Positions 14,352 through 21,956 of a stretch of 22,304 bases of DNA are shown here, in pieces. A program made the position numbers and the translations under genes. Every line of letters begins with the position of its first letter. Position 1 is the stretch's first letter. The stretch comes from a virus: the IMG/VR virus record IMGVR_UViG_3300045922_000301, positions 1 through 22,304 of that record. One strand, given 5' to 3'. The notes under the pieces are model-generated. The model did not search any database and was not told the DNA's origin. It worked only from the letters and a program-made list of their open reading frames with translations.

Positions 14352-14624
14352 CTGTATTCTCCTTTTGCTTATATTCTAAGACTAACTGAATTTTCACAAG
14401 TTGTCTAGCAAAAAATAGAACTATCAACAAAAAATGGAAAATAATTGAGTCTTGAATGTGTGAATGACCATTGCCTTACTAGCACCAAACATCCTTGGCA
14501 TCCATTTGAGATTTGAGTGAGTAATCACAATTTATTTGATTCACTTGAAACCCCTGATAGTCTATATGGATTGTTGGTAGATATTTTTCCTGACATGTGG
14601 CATGACATCATCAAAAAATATTAA

Positions 14625-14933
14625 CTAACAAGCTGACAACAAAAAGTTTGTTTGATGTAGTTTTTTGGCCAATCTTTCTGCCATCAATTGTTTGTCCAAA
14701 CCATGGTTATAGCAAAACACTCTCAAAGTTGTGTTGGCTTCTGAGCGGTTGGCACTCACACCAATGGCAACCAAATAATCATAGGCATCTGTGAATGGGT
14801 ATCTAGCATTTTGTTTTTGCTGTTCAAAATACTCATCAAAATCATGTTCTAAACTAGTGGACAATAACAGACTCATTTGAGCCTCAACGGTTTCATCCTG
14901 TTCAATTGTTTGATAATGTGTGACGGGTTCCAT
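14625..14933 (-). CDS. Hypothetical protein, 102 aa
   Basis: Acidic N-terminal half (MEPVTHYQTIEQDETVEAQM) followed by a helical, Ala/Leu-rich half ending KKLHQTNFLLSAC. No family is recognised. ATG 14933 is chosen because AAGGA lies 6 bases upstream. An in-frame ATG at 15032 would add 33 Gln/Arg-rich residues with no ribosome-binding site. The 209 bases up to 15142 contain nothing convincing. Confidence 0.65.
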   Translation of the reverse strand: MEPVTHYQTIEQDETVEAQMSLLLSTSLEHDFDEYFEQQKQNARYPFTDAYDYLVAIGVSANRSEANTTLRVFCYNHGLDKQLMAERLAKKLHQTNFLLSAC

Positions 14934-15142
14934 GTTTTTCCTTTTGTTTGATGTTTGATTTTGAAGTTGCCAACTGGTTTTGAATTGACGACAACGGTCC
15001 GCCATACACATGGATAGAAGCACTATTGTCACTCAGTCTTTTTCAAAACCATTGATTATGAGTTCCAATACCAAGAAATGCAATTTGTTGAATCAAATGA
15101 GTCATTTGGTTAATTTGTTGTTTCCTATTCCAATCACTGGTA

Positions 15143-15580
15143 TCAATCCAGATATTTTCTTAGATTTTCCAGTAGCTTGATTTCTTGAATGATTTTGGGA
15201 GTATTTGTGTTTAATCCATCTCCCCAATCAATCTTGTTTCCTGATGAATCAATGTTTTTCACAGTCAGGGATATCCAAAACTCCATCGTGTCATTTTGAT
15301 TCATGCCTGGTACGACCTCTACCAACTCAAATATGGAGTTTTCATCATTTTGAATCTGTCCAATAATTTTAGGCAATGTCATTTCGTCATATCTGAGAAA
15401 AACTTTGACTCCTGTTGTTTTTGACTCAAAATCATTGTGAACTTGTTCTTTGACAGCCACTACCATAAAGTCCTTTGAATGTATCTCAATCCCATACTTT
15501 TCATGATGGTTTGCTCTCAACATTTGCCCAACATACAGCCCTTCAAAGGGACTTGAATGTTTTTTCAATATTTTGGTCAT
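15143..15580 (-). CDS. Hypothetical protein, 145 aa
   Basis: Soluble protein with a probable beta-rich N-terminal two thirds (EGLYVGQMLRANHHEKYGIE, KTTGVKVFLRYDEM) and an acidic middle. No family is recognised. It starts 12 bases after the stop of the gene at 15593-15964 and has no clear ribosome-binding site, so it may depend on translation of that gene. Confidence 0.65.
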   Translation of the reverse strand: MTKILKKHSSPFEGLYVGQMLRANHHEKYGIEIHSKDFMVVAVKEQVHNDFESKTTGVKVFLRYDEMTLPKIIGQIQNDENSIFELVEVVPGMNQNDTMEFWISLTVKNIDSSGNKIDWGDGLNTNTPKIIQEIKLLENLRKYLD

Positions 15581-15592
15581 GCAGACTATCAG

Positions 15593-15964
15593 TTAAACCA
15601 CATGCACACTCAAGCTATCAGTTGCTGGCTTGTATATGATCATATGAGATGGGATTCCAAGTTTTTGAACCTCTTGTGCTATTTGTGAAATTTTTTGGTT
15701 TCTACCGAGAACAATGCCACCAAACTTGACTTCGCTATTGGCTGGTCTTTTGGCAGTTTTCTTTCTGCATGTGATATACACAGCTCCCCAGCTTTTGATA
15801 TTGCATCTTAGCACTTGTTCCACTTGTGCAACCAATGTTTGATGGTCCACACTGTCAAACAACTCTTGGTGAAGTTCATAGGCCTTTTCAGCTCTATCAC
15901 CAATGTCATTGACCATGAACCACCCAGGTTGCTGACAATTTTTTTCTGTATCCTTGATTAACAT
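15593..15964 (-). CDS. Hypothetical protein, 123 aa
   Basis: Mixed alpha/beta protein of unknown family. A helical part (DRAEKAYELHQELFDSVDHQ) is followed by a basic strand-turn stretch (VYITCRKKTAKRP) and a strand-rich C-terminus (PSHMIIYKPATDSLSVHVV). ATG 15964 has AAGGAG 7 bases upstream, a strong start. It heads a short two-gene unit with 15143-15580. Confidence 0.68.
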   Translation of the reverse strand: MLIKDTEKNCQQPGWFMVNDIGDRAEKAYELHQELFDSVDHQTLVAQVEQVLRCNIKSWGAVYITCRKKTAKRPANSEVKFGGIVLGRNQKISQIAQEVQKLGIPSHMIIYKPATDSLSVHVV

Positions 15965-16027
15965 AAGTATCTCCTTTGGTTCTTAGTTTGATACTAACAC
16001 CATCAACAGCCACAGTCAATCCATTTT

Positions 16028-16879
16028 TCAAACAATTCCTCTTCTTTGAACCTCTTCAATGACAGCTTGTGTCAAATCCCAATCATATGAAACACTGTCT
16101 TCATTCAAAATGTCAAGATTGACTATGGCCCAGGAAAAATAACTGTCAGGTAGTTGTGATAGCAGTTTTCCTTTGTGTGTGCCTATTGGCCAAGTACTAA
16201 TGGGGATTCTTGAGCGAGCAATCTCATAGGCTAGATCCAGCAATACGTCACTGTCATTTGTTTGATATGTTTGTTCAAGCTGATACAAAAGGTAGGCAAA
16301 GAGTTCAACTGTGACCATACAATCATCAAGAGCTCGGTGATAGGTATTGACACCAGAACATTGCAAATCAAGTGCATATCTCAAATAATTCAAACTGTAT
16401 ACACCAGCTAGACAGTCATCCTCTCGTATTGATGATTCATCAATGATGTGACGTGCCAGTCTATATGTGCATATCCAAGGTTGATGGAACATTTGACTTG
16501 CAATTTCATTGTTCAAGAATGCTCTTTTGATCACTTCTTGATCATATCTTGAGTTATGAGCAACTAGATATTTGGGAGGGTCAAATTCTGCTAACATTTC
16601 TAGAACAAGTTCAATTCCACGTTCGCTATCAATGGTAGGCTGAGACTCCAACATGCTGCGGCTTATGTTGTTTTTGCTTGAGGCAGCGAAAGGAATGGGA
16701 GCATGAGTTCCAAACAGTTGGCTGCGTCCTTTTTGGTTATTGGCGATTCCCAATTCACAAATTTCTGCCTTATCAAAGTTCAAGTTGGTAGTCTCAGTGT
16801 CAATGACCAAGCATTTGCTCAAGGCTTGGTCAATCGTTTTTCCATGTTTGTTTCTGAGATTGTTCATAAACCATTTCAC
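16028..16879 (-). CDS. DnaQ-like 3'-5' exonuclease with ExoX-type C-terminal domain
   Basis: DEDDh-family 3'-5' exonuclease. All motifs are visible: Exo I VIDTETTN (Asp27, Glu29), Exo II HNSRYDQE (Asp113) and Exo III HRALDD (His181, Asp186). After residue ~230 there is a second small module, IGTHKGKLLSQLPDSYFSWAI, of the DUF3820 type, which also occurs in ExoX-like proteins. It probably trims DNA ends in repair or recombination; RNA is possible. GTG 16879 overlaps the upstream HAD stop (GTGA). ATG 16867 is the alternative, with AAAAGG 11 bases upstream, and would shorten the protein by 4 residues. It lies in the recombination block with UvsX and the UvsY-like protein. Confidence 0.88.
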   Translation of the reverse strand: MKWFMNNLRNKHGKTIDQALSKCLVIDTETTNLNFDKAEICELGIANNQKGRSQLFGTHAPIPFAASSKNNISRSMLESQPTIDSERGIELVLEMLAEFDPPKYLVAHNSRYDQEVIKRAFLNNEIASQMFHQPWICTYRLARHIIDESSIREDDCLAGVYSLNYLRYALDLQCSGVNTYHRALDDCMVTVELFAYLLYQLEQTYQTNDSDVLLDLAYEIARSRIPISTWPIGTHKGKLLSQLPDSYFSWAIVNLDILNEDSVSYDWDLTQAVIEEVQRRGIV

Positions 16880-17376
16880 CTTTTAGAGATTTTTCTTAGA
16901 TTTCTTTCCAAAATTTTATTGCATTGCACCAAATGTTCAAAAAGAAAACCTTCTTTGGGATCAGTTTGCACATGATAGTCCTGTTGAGAAGCCCTCACAC
17001 ACGCATCATCTATGATAACGTATCCCATATAGTCAAAACCTTCCTCGTTCTGATCTTGTATCCACTCAGCAATCTCATCTCCTCTGTGACGATCTGATAA
17101 CTTAGCGGGGGTTGCCCAATCATTGTGAAAGATTCCATTGAACCCAGCCTCTTTGAGATAGTCTTTGACAATTCCATATGGTTGAAGTCGTCTCCAACTT
17201 GAACTTATGACAAACTCCACATCATATGAAGATGACATGTAATTGAGCATACCTATGGCCATTGCGTCAAAATTATGGGGATGATTATATCCATAGCGAG
17301 CAGCATATTCAGTTCGGTTACTGATGAGAACTCCATCTATGTCAAGAAATATAATTTGAGTGGTTATGAGTTGCAT
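16876..17376 (-). CDS. HAD-superfamily phosphatase-like protein (copy 2)
   Basis: HAD-fold protein of 166 residues. IIFLDIDGVL carries the catalytic DxD, VISSSWRR is motif II, HRGDEIAEWI follows, and YVIIDD is the acidic motif IV. It shares these signatures in the same order with the protein at 8525-8923 but is longer at the C-terminus, ending KILERNLRKISKR. Such HAD domains are related to phosphatase modules of phage RNA/DNA repair enzymes, so end repair or nucleotide dephosphorylation is plausible. The substrate is unknown. The stop overlaps the exonuclease start (GTGA), suggesting joint expression and perhaps joint work on nucleic-acid ends. Confidence 0.82.
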   Translation of the reverse strand: MQLITTQIIFLDIDGVLISNRTEYAARYGYNHPHNFDAMAIGMLNYMSSSYDVEFVISSSWRRLQPYGIVKDYLKEAGFNGIFHNDWATPAKLSDRHRGDEIAEWIQDQNEEGFDYMGYVIIDDACVRASQQDYHVQTDPKEGFLFEHLVQCNKILERNLRKISKR

Positions 17377-17435
17377 TGATCAAGTTTAACACAGTGTGAG
17401 GGCAAAATCAATGGCAAAAAATGCTTGTTCTCAGT

Positions 17436-17897
17436 CTAAACTTCAGCATCTTGGATTCCAACCGCTCGCAATTTGACTATGTTGGTAATCTGCCATTGTT
17501 TGTTTTCCATGCCCTTGATGAGACCCAAATACATGTTTCTAATCAACGCCACTTCATTGATTAGTTCAGCTAAATCAACTACATCTGGATCACAGTCAAC
17601 ATATCTGTCGCAATCTTTGGATGTCAACACTCTACCAAGATTTGAATTCTCAAAGAATTTTCTAAATTTTTCTGAGCGGCAACGACGATATTTGATGTTG
17701 AGCATTTCTAGAACTGCTTCAATGTCTTGCAACTGATTGAAGCATTCTTCGATTTCTGCAGGAAGACTGGCGGCGTGATGTTCCAATCTTCCCTGTATCC
17801 TCAGCGATGATTTATGCTTGATGGCTTCCATTTGATAGAAATCTATCATGTCTATGATTTTGGATAAATCTCTTTTGACTTGAGAAAACCATTGCAT
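17436..17897 (-). CDS. UvsY-like recombination mediator
   Basis: Small helical protein of 153 residues directly downstream of uvsX. The C-terminal part (VVDLAELINEVALIRNMYLG, then ENKQWQITNIVKLRA) follows the pattern I associate with UvsY-type mediators of marine T4-like phages, including the closing KxWQIxNI motif. In T4, UvsY loads UvsX on gp32-coated single-stranded DNA. The N-terminal half is a long charged helix region. Assignment rests on this motif and on the gene order gp32-uvsX-this gene; overall similarity to T4 UvsY looks low. ATG 17897 uses an AGGAG located in the last codons of uvsX, 12 bases away. Confidence 0.55.
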   Translation of the reverse strand: MQWFSQVKRDLSKIIDMIDFYQMEAIKHKSSLRIQGRLEHHAASLPAEIEECFNQLQDIEAVLEMLNIKYRRCRSEKFRKFFENSNLGRVLTSKDCDRYVDCDPDVVDLAELINEVALIRNMYLGLIKGMENKQWQITNIVKLRAVGIQDAEV

Positions 17898-17906
17898 TTG
17901 ATTGAA

Positions 17907-19019
17907 TTACTCCTCAACATGATCATCATGATCACTGTTGTTAATATCCAATACATCACTTGTTCCGCCATCATGACGTTTTTTGGATGTGAGCATGAAA
18001 TCTTGAGCCATCTTTTCCAACATTTCGTCTGTGAAATTCTTCTTGAACTCCAAAAATTCTGTTCCATCCTGTGCTTGATAGAGATAGCGGTTGCCCTGTC
18101 TTTTGAGAACTCCTTTCTTTTCAAAGAAATCAAACAATCCACTGGTTGGATCCATACCAGTGTTATAGGGAATTTTGATTTCAGCTTTTTCAAAAGGTTT
18201 GGCATATCTTGATTTCCTTACAGTGACTGCTGAACGTATGCCATTGACTTCAGAGACCTTGTTGCCATCTTCATCTTCTTTGAGCTTTCTTTTTTCAATG
18301 GCAACAATTATGGAGCTAGCAAATTCAAGTCCTTGACCTCCAGAAATTTTAGCATCAGGGTTAAACATGTCTTGGCTAGCAAACACGTGATTGGTGGCAA
18401 CAACTCCAATGGGCTGATCAGCAATTTTGTCTACAATGTTTCTGCACAAACTGGTCAACATTTTGGCTTTTCTTCCCATGTCTCCCTTCATGTCACCTTT
18501 TTCAAACTGTTCTTGTTCAGTGGGAGTAATCAACATGCCCAATGAATCAATGACAAACATGACTCTAGGCTTTTCGTCTTCTGGCAGATCGCCATATTCG
18601 TCTCGGTAAGTTTTAACAAAATCACTAATGGTTTTGCCCACTGTGTCAATTTGACTGGTAACGATTCTCAACAGTTTGTCTGGATGAGTATCAACACCTA
18701 GACGTTCCAGCCATTGCTCATCCAAAGCGTTTTCGCTATCAAAAAGAACTACCATTACTCCCTTTTGTTGTGCGTGGCGAATCAAGTTTCCTGAACAGAG
18801 GTAACTCTTGCCACTACCTGACTCTCCAGCAAACATGGTAAATTTGCCTTCCAATGGTACGCCTTTGTAAAAGTCGCCACTGATTAGATAATTGAGCATC
18901 AAGGAACCCGTGCTAATCCAAGTTTTTGGATCATTAAACCCAGTACTCAATCCTTTGATGCTTTTGGTAATTTCCTTTCTGAATTTTGATAAATCAACTG
19001 GTTTGGTCATATTGGCCAT
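17907..19019 (-). CDS. uvsX: RecA-like strand-exchange recombinase UvsX
   Basis: RecA-family ATPase of 370 residues that pairs and exchanges DNA strands in recombination-dependent replication and repair. Walker A is GESGSGKS at residues 65-72. Walker B is VMFVID ending at Asp158. A Glu-containing LFDSENALD stretch lies near residue 95, and the DNA-binding L2 region includes KISGGQGLEF. The C-terminus is Asp/His/Glu-rich (residues ~355-370). The start at 19019 has AAGGA about 10 bases upstream; the ATG at codon 4 is an alternative. It sits between gp32, from which it is separated by a terminator, and the UvsY-like gene, so the three presynaptic-filament proteins are adjacent. Confidence 0.96.
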   Translation of the reverse strand: MANMTKPVDLSKFRKEITKSIKGLSTGFNDPKTWISTGSLMLNYLISGDFYKGVPLEGKFTMFAGESGSGKSYLCSGNLIRHAQQKGVMVVLFDSENALDEQWLERLGVDTHPDKLLRIVTSQIDTVGKTISDFVKTYRDEYGDLPEDEKPRVMFVIDSLGMLITPTEQEQFEKGDMKGDMGRKAKMLTSLCRNIVDKIADQPIGVVATNHVFASQDMFNPDAKISGGQGLEFASSIIVAIEKRKLKEDEDGNKVSEVNGIRSAVTVRKSRYAKPFEKAEIKIPYNTGMDPTSGLFDFFEKKGVLKRQGNRYLYQAQDGTEFLEFKKNFTDEMLEKMAQDFMLTSKKRHDGGTSDVLDINNSDHDDHVEE

Positions 19020-19059
19020 AACAACTGCTTCCTTGATAATGAATATTCTTTATGTTGGG

Positions 19060-19091
19060 AAAAATTGTGGGAGATGACTGTCATCTCCCAC
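19060..19091 (-). terminator. Rho-independent terminator between gp32 and uvsX
   Basis: A perfect 11-bp stem, GTGGGAGATGA / TCATCTCCCAC with a 3-base loop, is followed by T5 on the minus strand. It starts 17 bases after the gp32 stop. It should limit read-through from the highly expressed gp32 gene into uvsX. Confidence 0.8.
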
Positions 19092-19107
19092 TAGTGAGAG
19101 ATTTTGC

Positions 19108-20142
19108 CTATTGGCTTCTTTTTGCTCTCAGTTGTGCAAGAATGTCCTGAGCTGTTTTCGCTGGCGCAGTTTCTATTTGAGTATCATCGGTTGATTCTGT
19201 TGCTGATTGAGAAGATTGGTTCTTTTTGACTTTTTGTAAAATGTCAGCAGCAGAAACAGGCACATCCTCCTCGACAGCTGGGTCTGTCTTTGGCGCAACA
19301 GTCTTCCTGGCTACGGCAATTTTGGTTTGCTTGGCTTCCTGTTGAGTGCTACCTCCAATGGCGTCTAAACCATAAGGTTTGTAATAATTGGCAAAACGAG
19401 CAGGATCATAGGCGTCGCCATTGAGTGAGCTCTCATACATCTGCATGATGATATCCAAATGCTCGGATGTTGGTTCATCTGGCAAGTAATCCTTGAGATT
19501 GTTCAGTCCAAACTCTTGAATGGCTTCCAATTCTTCAACACTCAGAGAACGTGAACGTCGAGCCCAAGAACTTGTCATGTAGCTGGCATATTGGCCTTGT
19601 GCAGTTTTGTTTATTTTGAAGTCACATCCATCTTCATAGTCAACTGGCAATGACTCCATCTCTTCATCCATGAGAGAATTCTTAATGATATCATGCAACT
19701 GTTTGTTGATTACCAGTCGTCTAATTGGATTTTTAGGGGGCTGCTCCTCAACCAAAGGTGAATTAACCACAAACCCTTGGTAGATAAAGGACTGCTTTCT
19801 GTAGTAAGTTCTTGCCACTTCTTTCATGGAGTCATCATTCCAATAATCAGAGATTTCTTGAGTGATGGGGCAAATTTTTCCATACATCTGCATACAGGGA
19901 ACATCAACTGTGATTGGTTTATCACTTTGACCAACTATGCCATTGAATGGCATCTTGATGATTCTGCGTTCCACCCAAAAATAGGGATTTTCTTGATTGG
20001 CGTCTGGTAAAAAACGAATGGTTGCAGTTTCGCCTTCTTTGATATTCCAAAATGGGAATAGTGCGCCATCACCACTGCTTTCTTTTTGTTTGTTTTCCTG
20101 TTGGCGAAGACGATCGCGAATTTCTTTGAGAGATAGTGCCAT
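19108..20142 (-). CDS. Single-stranded DNA-binding protein gp32
   Basis: T4 gp32-like protein of 344 residues that coats single-stranded DNA in replication and recombination. The N-terminal cooperativity region is basic (MALSLKEIRDRLRQQENKQK). The core has NIKEGETATIRFLPD, FWVERRI and VPCMQMYGKICP. The C-terminal third is a flexible acidic tail with two DIL-type repeats (AADILQKVKK, AQDILAQLRAK), used in T4-like phages to bind partner proteins. ATG 20142 is chosen for AGGA 7 bases upstream. An in-frame start at 20190 lacks such a site. The zinc-binding region keeps only two cysteines: T4's CPVC ends in Thr here, and no nearby His is seen. A late-type box lies at 20224-20231 and a strong terminator follows. 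Confidence 0.9.
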   Translation of the reverse strand: MALSLKEIRDRLRQQENKQKESSGDGALFPFWNIKEGETATIRFLPDANQENPYFWVERRIIKMPFNGIVGQSDKPITVDVPCMQMYGKICPITQEISDYWNDDSMKEVARTYYRKQSFIYQGFVVNSPLVEEQPPKNPIRRLVINKQLHDIIKNSLMDEEMESLPVDYEDGCDFKINKTAQGQYASYMTSSWARRSRSLSVEELEAIQEFGLNNLKDYLPDEPTSEHLDIIMQMYESSLNGDAYDPARFANYYKPYGLDAIGGSTQQEAKQTKIAVARKTVAPKTDPAVEEDVPVSAADILQKVKKNQSSQSATESTDDTQIETAPAKTAQDILAQLRAKRSQ

Positions 20143-20223
20143 ATGTAGTCCTATGTTTGCTTTAATTGAAAATTTTGATAAGTTTGACAAAGTTGCAGTT
20201 TAAAATGCCATTTTGTTATAACT

Positions 20224-20231
20224 TATTTATT
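20224..20231 (-). promoter_or_regulatory. AATAAATA box upstream of gp32
   Basis: It lies 82 bases before the gp32 ATG on the minus strand, in an AT-rich leader. It matches 7 of 8 bases of TATAAATA. In T4, gene 32 has several promoters, including a late one. Confidence 0.4.
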
Positions 20232-20282
20232 ATACTGTTTGATTGTAGTTGAAATGAAGGAAATTGTCAAAAATGTTTTTGC

Positions 20283-20711
20283 CTAGTCAATAAAATTGAT
20301 CAAGTGAGGAACAGTGTGGTCCAACCAAGATTCTTGAATTCTAGCCCGTTGTTCTTCAAACTCTGCTTTGATTTTGCCACTGATGTGACGAGGACTAACC
20401 TCACTGGTGAAGGATCTTACGGTGACGCTTATGCCATTTTTTACAGACGTGGACTTTATCATCTGAAAGAAATCATAAAACTCATCAACTCCCATTGCCC
20501 CACTTTTGTATATGATGAGTTCTTTGTCTTCATCGAAATAATCATCTGGCATTTTGATAATCATTCCAAGTTCATCGAGATACACATATTTTGCCAATTC
20601 GCTACTTGCAATTGGACCTTTGCCTTTGTCATCATACATGCTAACGGTGTAGCCAGAACCTATGATCAAACCAATTATTTCTCGACGGAATTTTTTGAAG
20701 TTTATGTTCAT
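20283..20711 (-). CDS. Hypothetical protein, 142 aa
   Basis: Soluble alpha/beta protein of unknown family. It begins MNINFKKFRREIIGLIIGSG, has an acidic middle (MPDDYFDEDKELIIYKSGAM) and a basic/charged C-terminal helix (FEEQRARIQESWLDH). The start ATG 20711 has no ribosome-binding site, and a CATAAATA box lies only 5 bases upstream. The gene sits between the AAA ATPase and gp32 on the same strand, so it is likely part of the replication/packaging block. Confidence 0.68.
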   Translation of the reverse strand: MNINFKKFRREIIGLIIGSGYTVSMYDDKGKGPIASSELAKYVYLDELGMIIKMPDDYFDEDKELIIYKSGAMGVDEFYDFFQMIKSTSVKNGISVTVRSFTSEVSPRHISGKIKAEFEEQRARIQESWLDHTVPHLINFID

Positions 20712-20716
20712 AAAAC

Positions 20717-20724
20717 TATTTATG
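20717..20724 (-). promoter_or_regulatory. Late-type box CATAAATA directly before the gene at 20283-20711
   Basis: It matches 7 of 8 bases of the T4 late box but ends 5 bases before the start codon. If active, it would give a leaderless or nearly leaderless message. Confidence 0.4.
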
Positions 20725-20739
20725 TTGGAAGGCTTAATC

Positions 20740-21891
20740 TTAGACCAATAAGCTAAACATTCCTGTTTTGGTTATTGATTTTTGTTCTTTCCTAATTTTC
20801 AAATAGTTGTTATTTTCTTTGTCAAAATACACAAACTCTCCAAGAGTTGCATTGAATTCAATCAAATGCGAATTATGAAATACAGTCTCTGACCATTCAT
20901 CATCCGAGTCAATATCAATATCTTGATTGGATTTCAATTTTCTTTGTACAGGACCTGACTTGACTGTATATACTGACTTATGGTCAATGCTAAGAGTTTC
21001 CCTCAAATAAGGATTTCCGTAAAAGTGTGTTTGTCGTTTTTTGGTTTCAATCTCAACACCAGCAATTATCAACTGAACAATTGAATATGACTCATGATCA
21101 ACAAATGGGTCAATCTCTAGGTTTAGATTTTCGATGGCTTGCAACGCTGTTTCATTGTATGTATTCATTTCCCAGACTAGACCCTGCAAGTTATCAAACG
21201 AAAAGTCTTTAAAGAGTTTGACCATCTTGCATATTTTATCAATTTCTTGGTCCAAATTTTGGGTCATTGTCAAGTTTTCTTGACAATATTCTCGTATGAA
21301 TGGTTCCGACACTCCTTGGTAGGTGAATCTATAATGAATTCTTCCAGTTCTATTCAAGAAAAATTTATCCATTTTCATCACATCATTCACAGTGAACATG
21401 AACAGTTTCTTTGAAGAGAATACACCATCAAGCAGGGTAAGAAGTGCATGTTGGTCATCCTTTTCAGGATAGACTTTCTCAAATTCATCAAAGATTATCA
21501 CACAAGGTTGCTGAATGTCTTGTATGAGCTTGACAAAGAAACTGTCATTGAATTTCTCGTTGACTATTATGGTTGGCACTCCCCTTTGTTGCATCTTTTT
21601 ACTGACTAGTTGAGTGGTTAGTGTTTTTCCACTGCCTTTGACTCCTTCAAGCAATATCCCTGTTCCTCGGATCTTTGATTCAAAGGTTGTTATGATGCGA
21701 TCAACATGCTTGATGGTATCTCCATAAATTCTATCAGGAAAATCATAAGAAACTGTTTGGCTTTCCAAATAGTAACCACGCATTTTATGAAATTGCAACA
21801 AGTAAGTGATGGGAGGCAATTGTTTTTCCAGCCTAACGCTGTCTTCACTTAGAATTTGAACTTGATTGTTATCAATGATGTATGTGGTCAT
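20740..21891 (-). CDS. AAA-family ATPase
   Basis: ATPase of 383 residues with a Walker A motif GVKGSGKT (residues 83-90), a Walker B motif VIIFDE (131-136), a sensor-1-like FMFTVND and an arginine-finger-like NRTGRIHYRF. The fold resembles AAA+ proteins that remodel protein or nucleic-acid complexes. An N-terminal ~70 residues and a C-terminal ~170 residues are not recognised. The C-terminal part has an acidic patch (DIDIDSDDEW). ATG 21891 with GGAG upstream is the best start. A sigma70-like promoter lies between it and gp17. Its exact partner is unknown; packaging or replication is suggested by its place between gp17 and gp32. Confidence 0.82.
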   Translation of the reverse strand: MTTYIIDNNQVQILSEDSVRLEKQLPPITYLLQFHKMRGYYLESQTVSYDFPDRIYGDTIKHVDRIITTFESKIRGTGILLEGVKGSGKTLTTQLVSKKMQQRGVPTIIVNEKFNDSFFVKLIQDIQQPCVIIFDEFEKVYPEKDDQHALLTLLDGVFSSKKLFMFTVNDVMKMDKFFLNRTGRIHYRFTYQGVSEPFIREYCQENLTMTQNLDQEIDKICKMVKLFKDFSFDNLQGLVWEMNTYNETALQAIENLNLEIDPFVDHESYSIVQLIIAGVEIETKKRQTHFYGNPYLRETLSIDHKSVYTVKSGPVQRKLKSNQDIDIDSDDEWSETVFHNSHLIEFNATLGEFVYFDKENNNYLKIRKEQKSITKTGMFSLLV

Positions 21892-21929
21892 CAATTACTC
21901 CAGCCAGTGTCTAACAATACACCACATAT

Positions 21930-21956
21930 ATTATATGGCCTTGAACAAAAAGTCAA
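21930..21956 (-). promoter_or_regulatory. Sigma70-like promoter for the AAA ATPase gene
   Basis: TTGACT (21956-21951) and TATAAT (21935-21930) on the minus strand are separated by 15 bases. They lie immediately after the gp17 stop and 39 bases before the ATPase start. The short spacer is the weak point; a 17-base spacing to an overlapping TAATAT is also available. Confidence 0.5.

Noticed and set aside
14479-14607. Minus-strand open stretch of about 42 codons with coding-like content (contains YLPTIHIDYQGFQ and QMDAKDVWC).
   Set aside because: It has no start codon at its beginning and no ribosome-binding site, and an open stretch of this length is common by chance. It could be a gene remnant, but the sequence alone does not support it.
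15059-15181. A 40-codon plus-strand open frame beginning MSSNTKKCNLL.
   Set aside because: It runs into the end of the minus-strand gene at 15143, has no ribosome-binding site, and no motif supports it.
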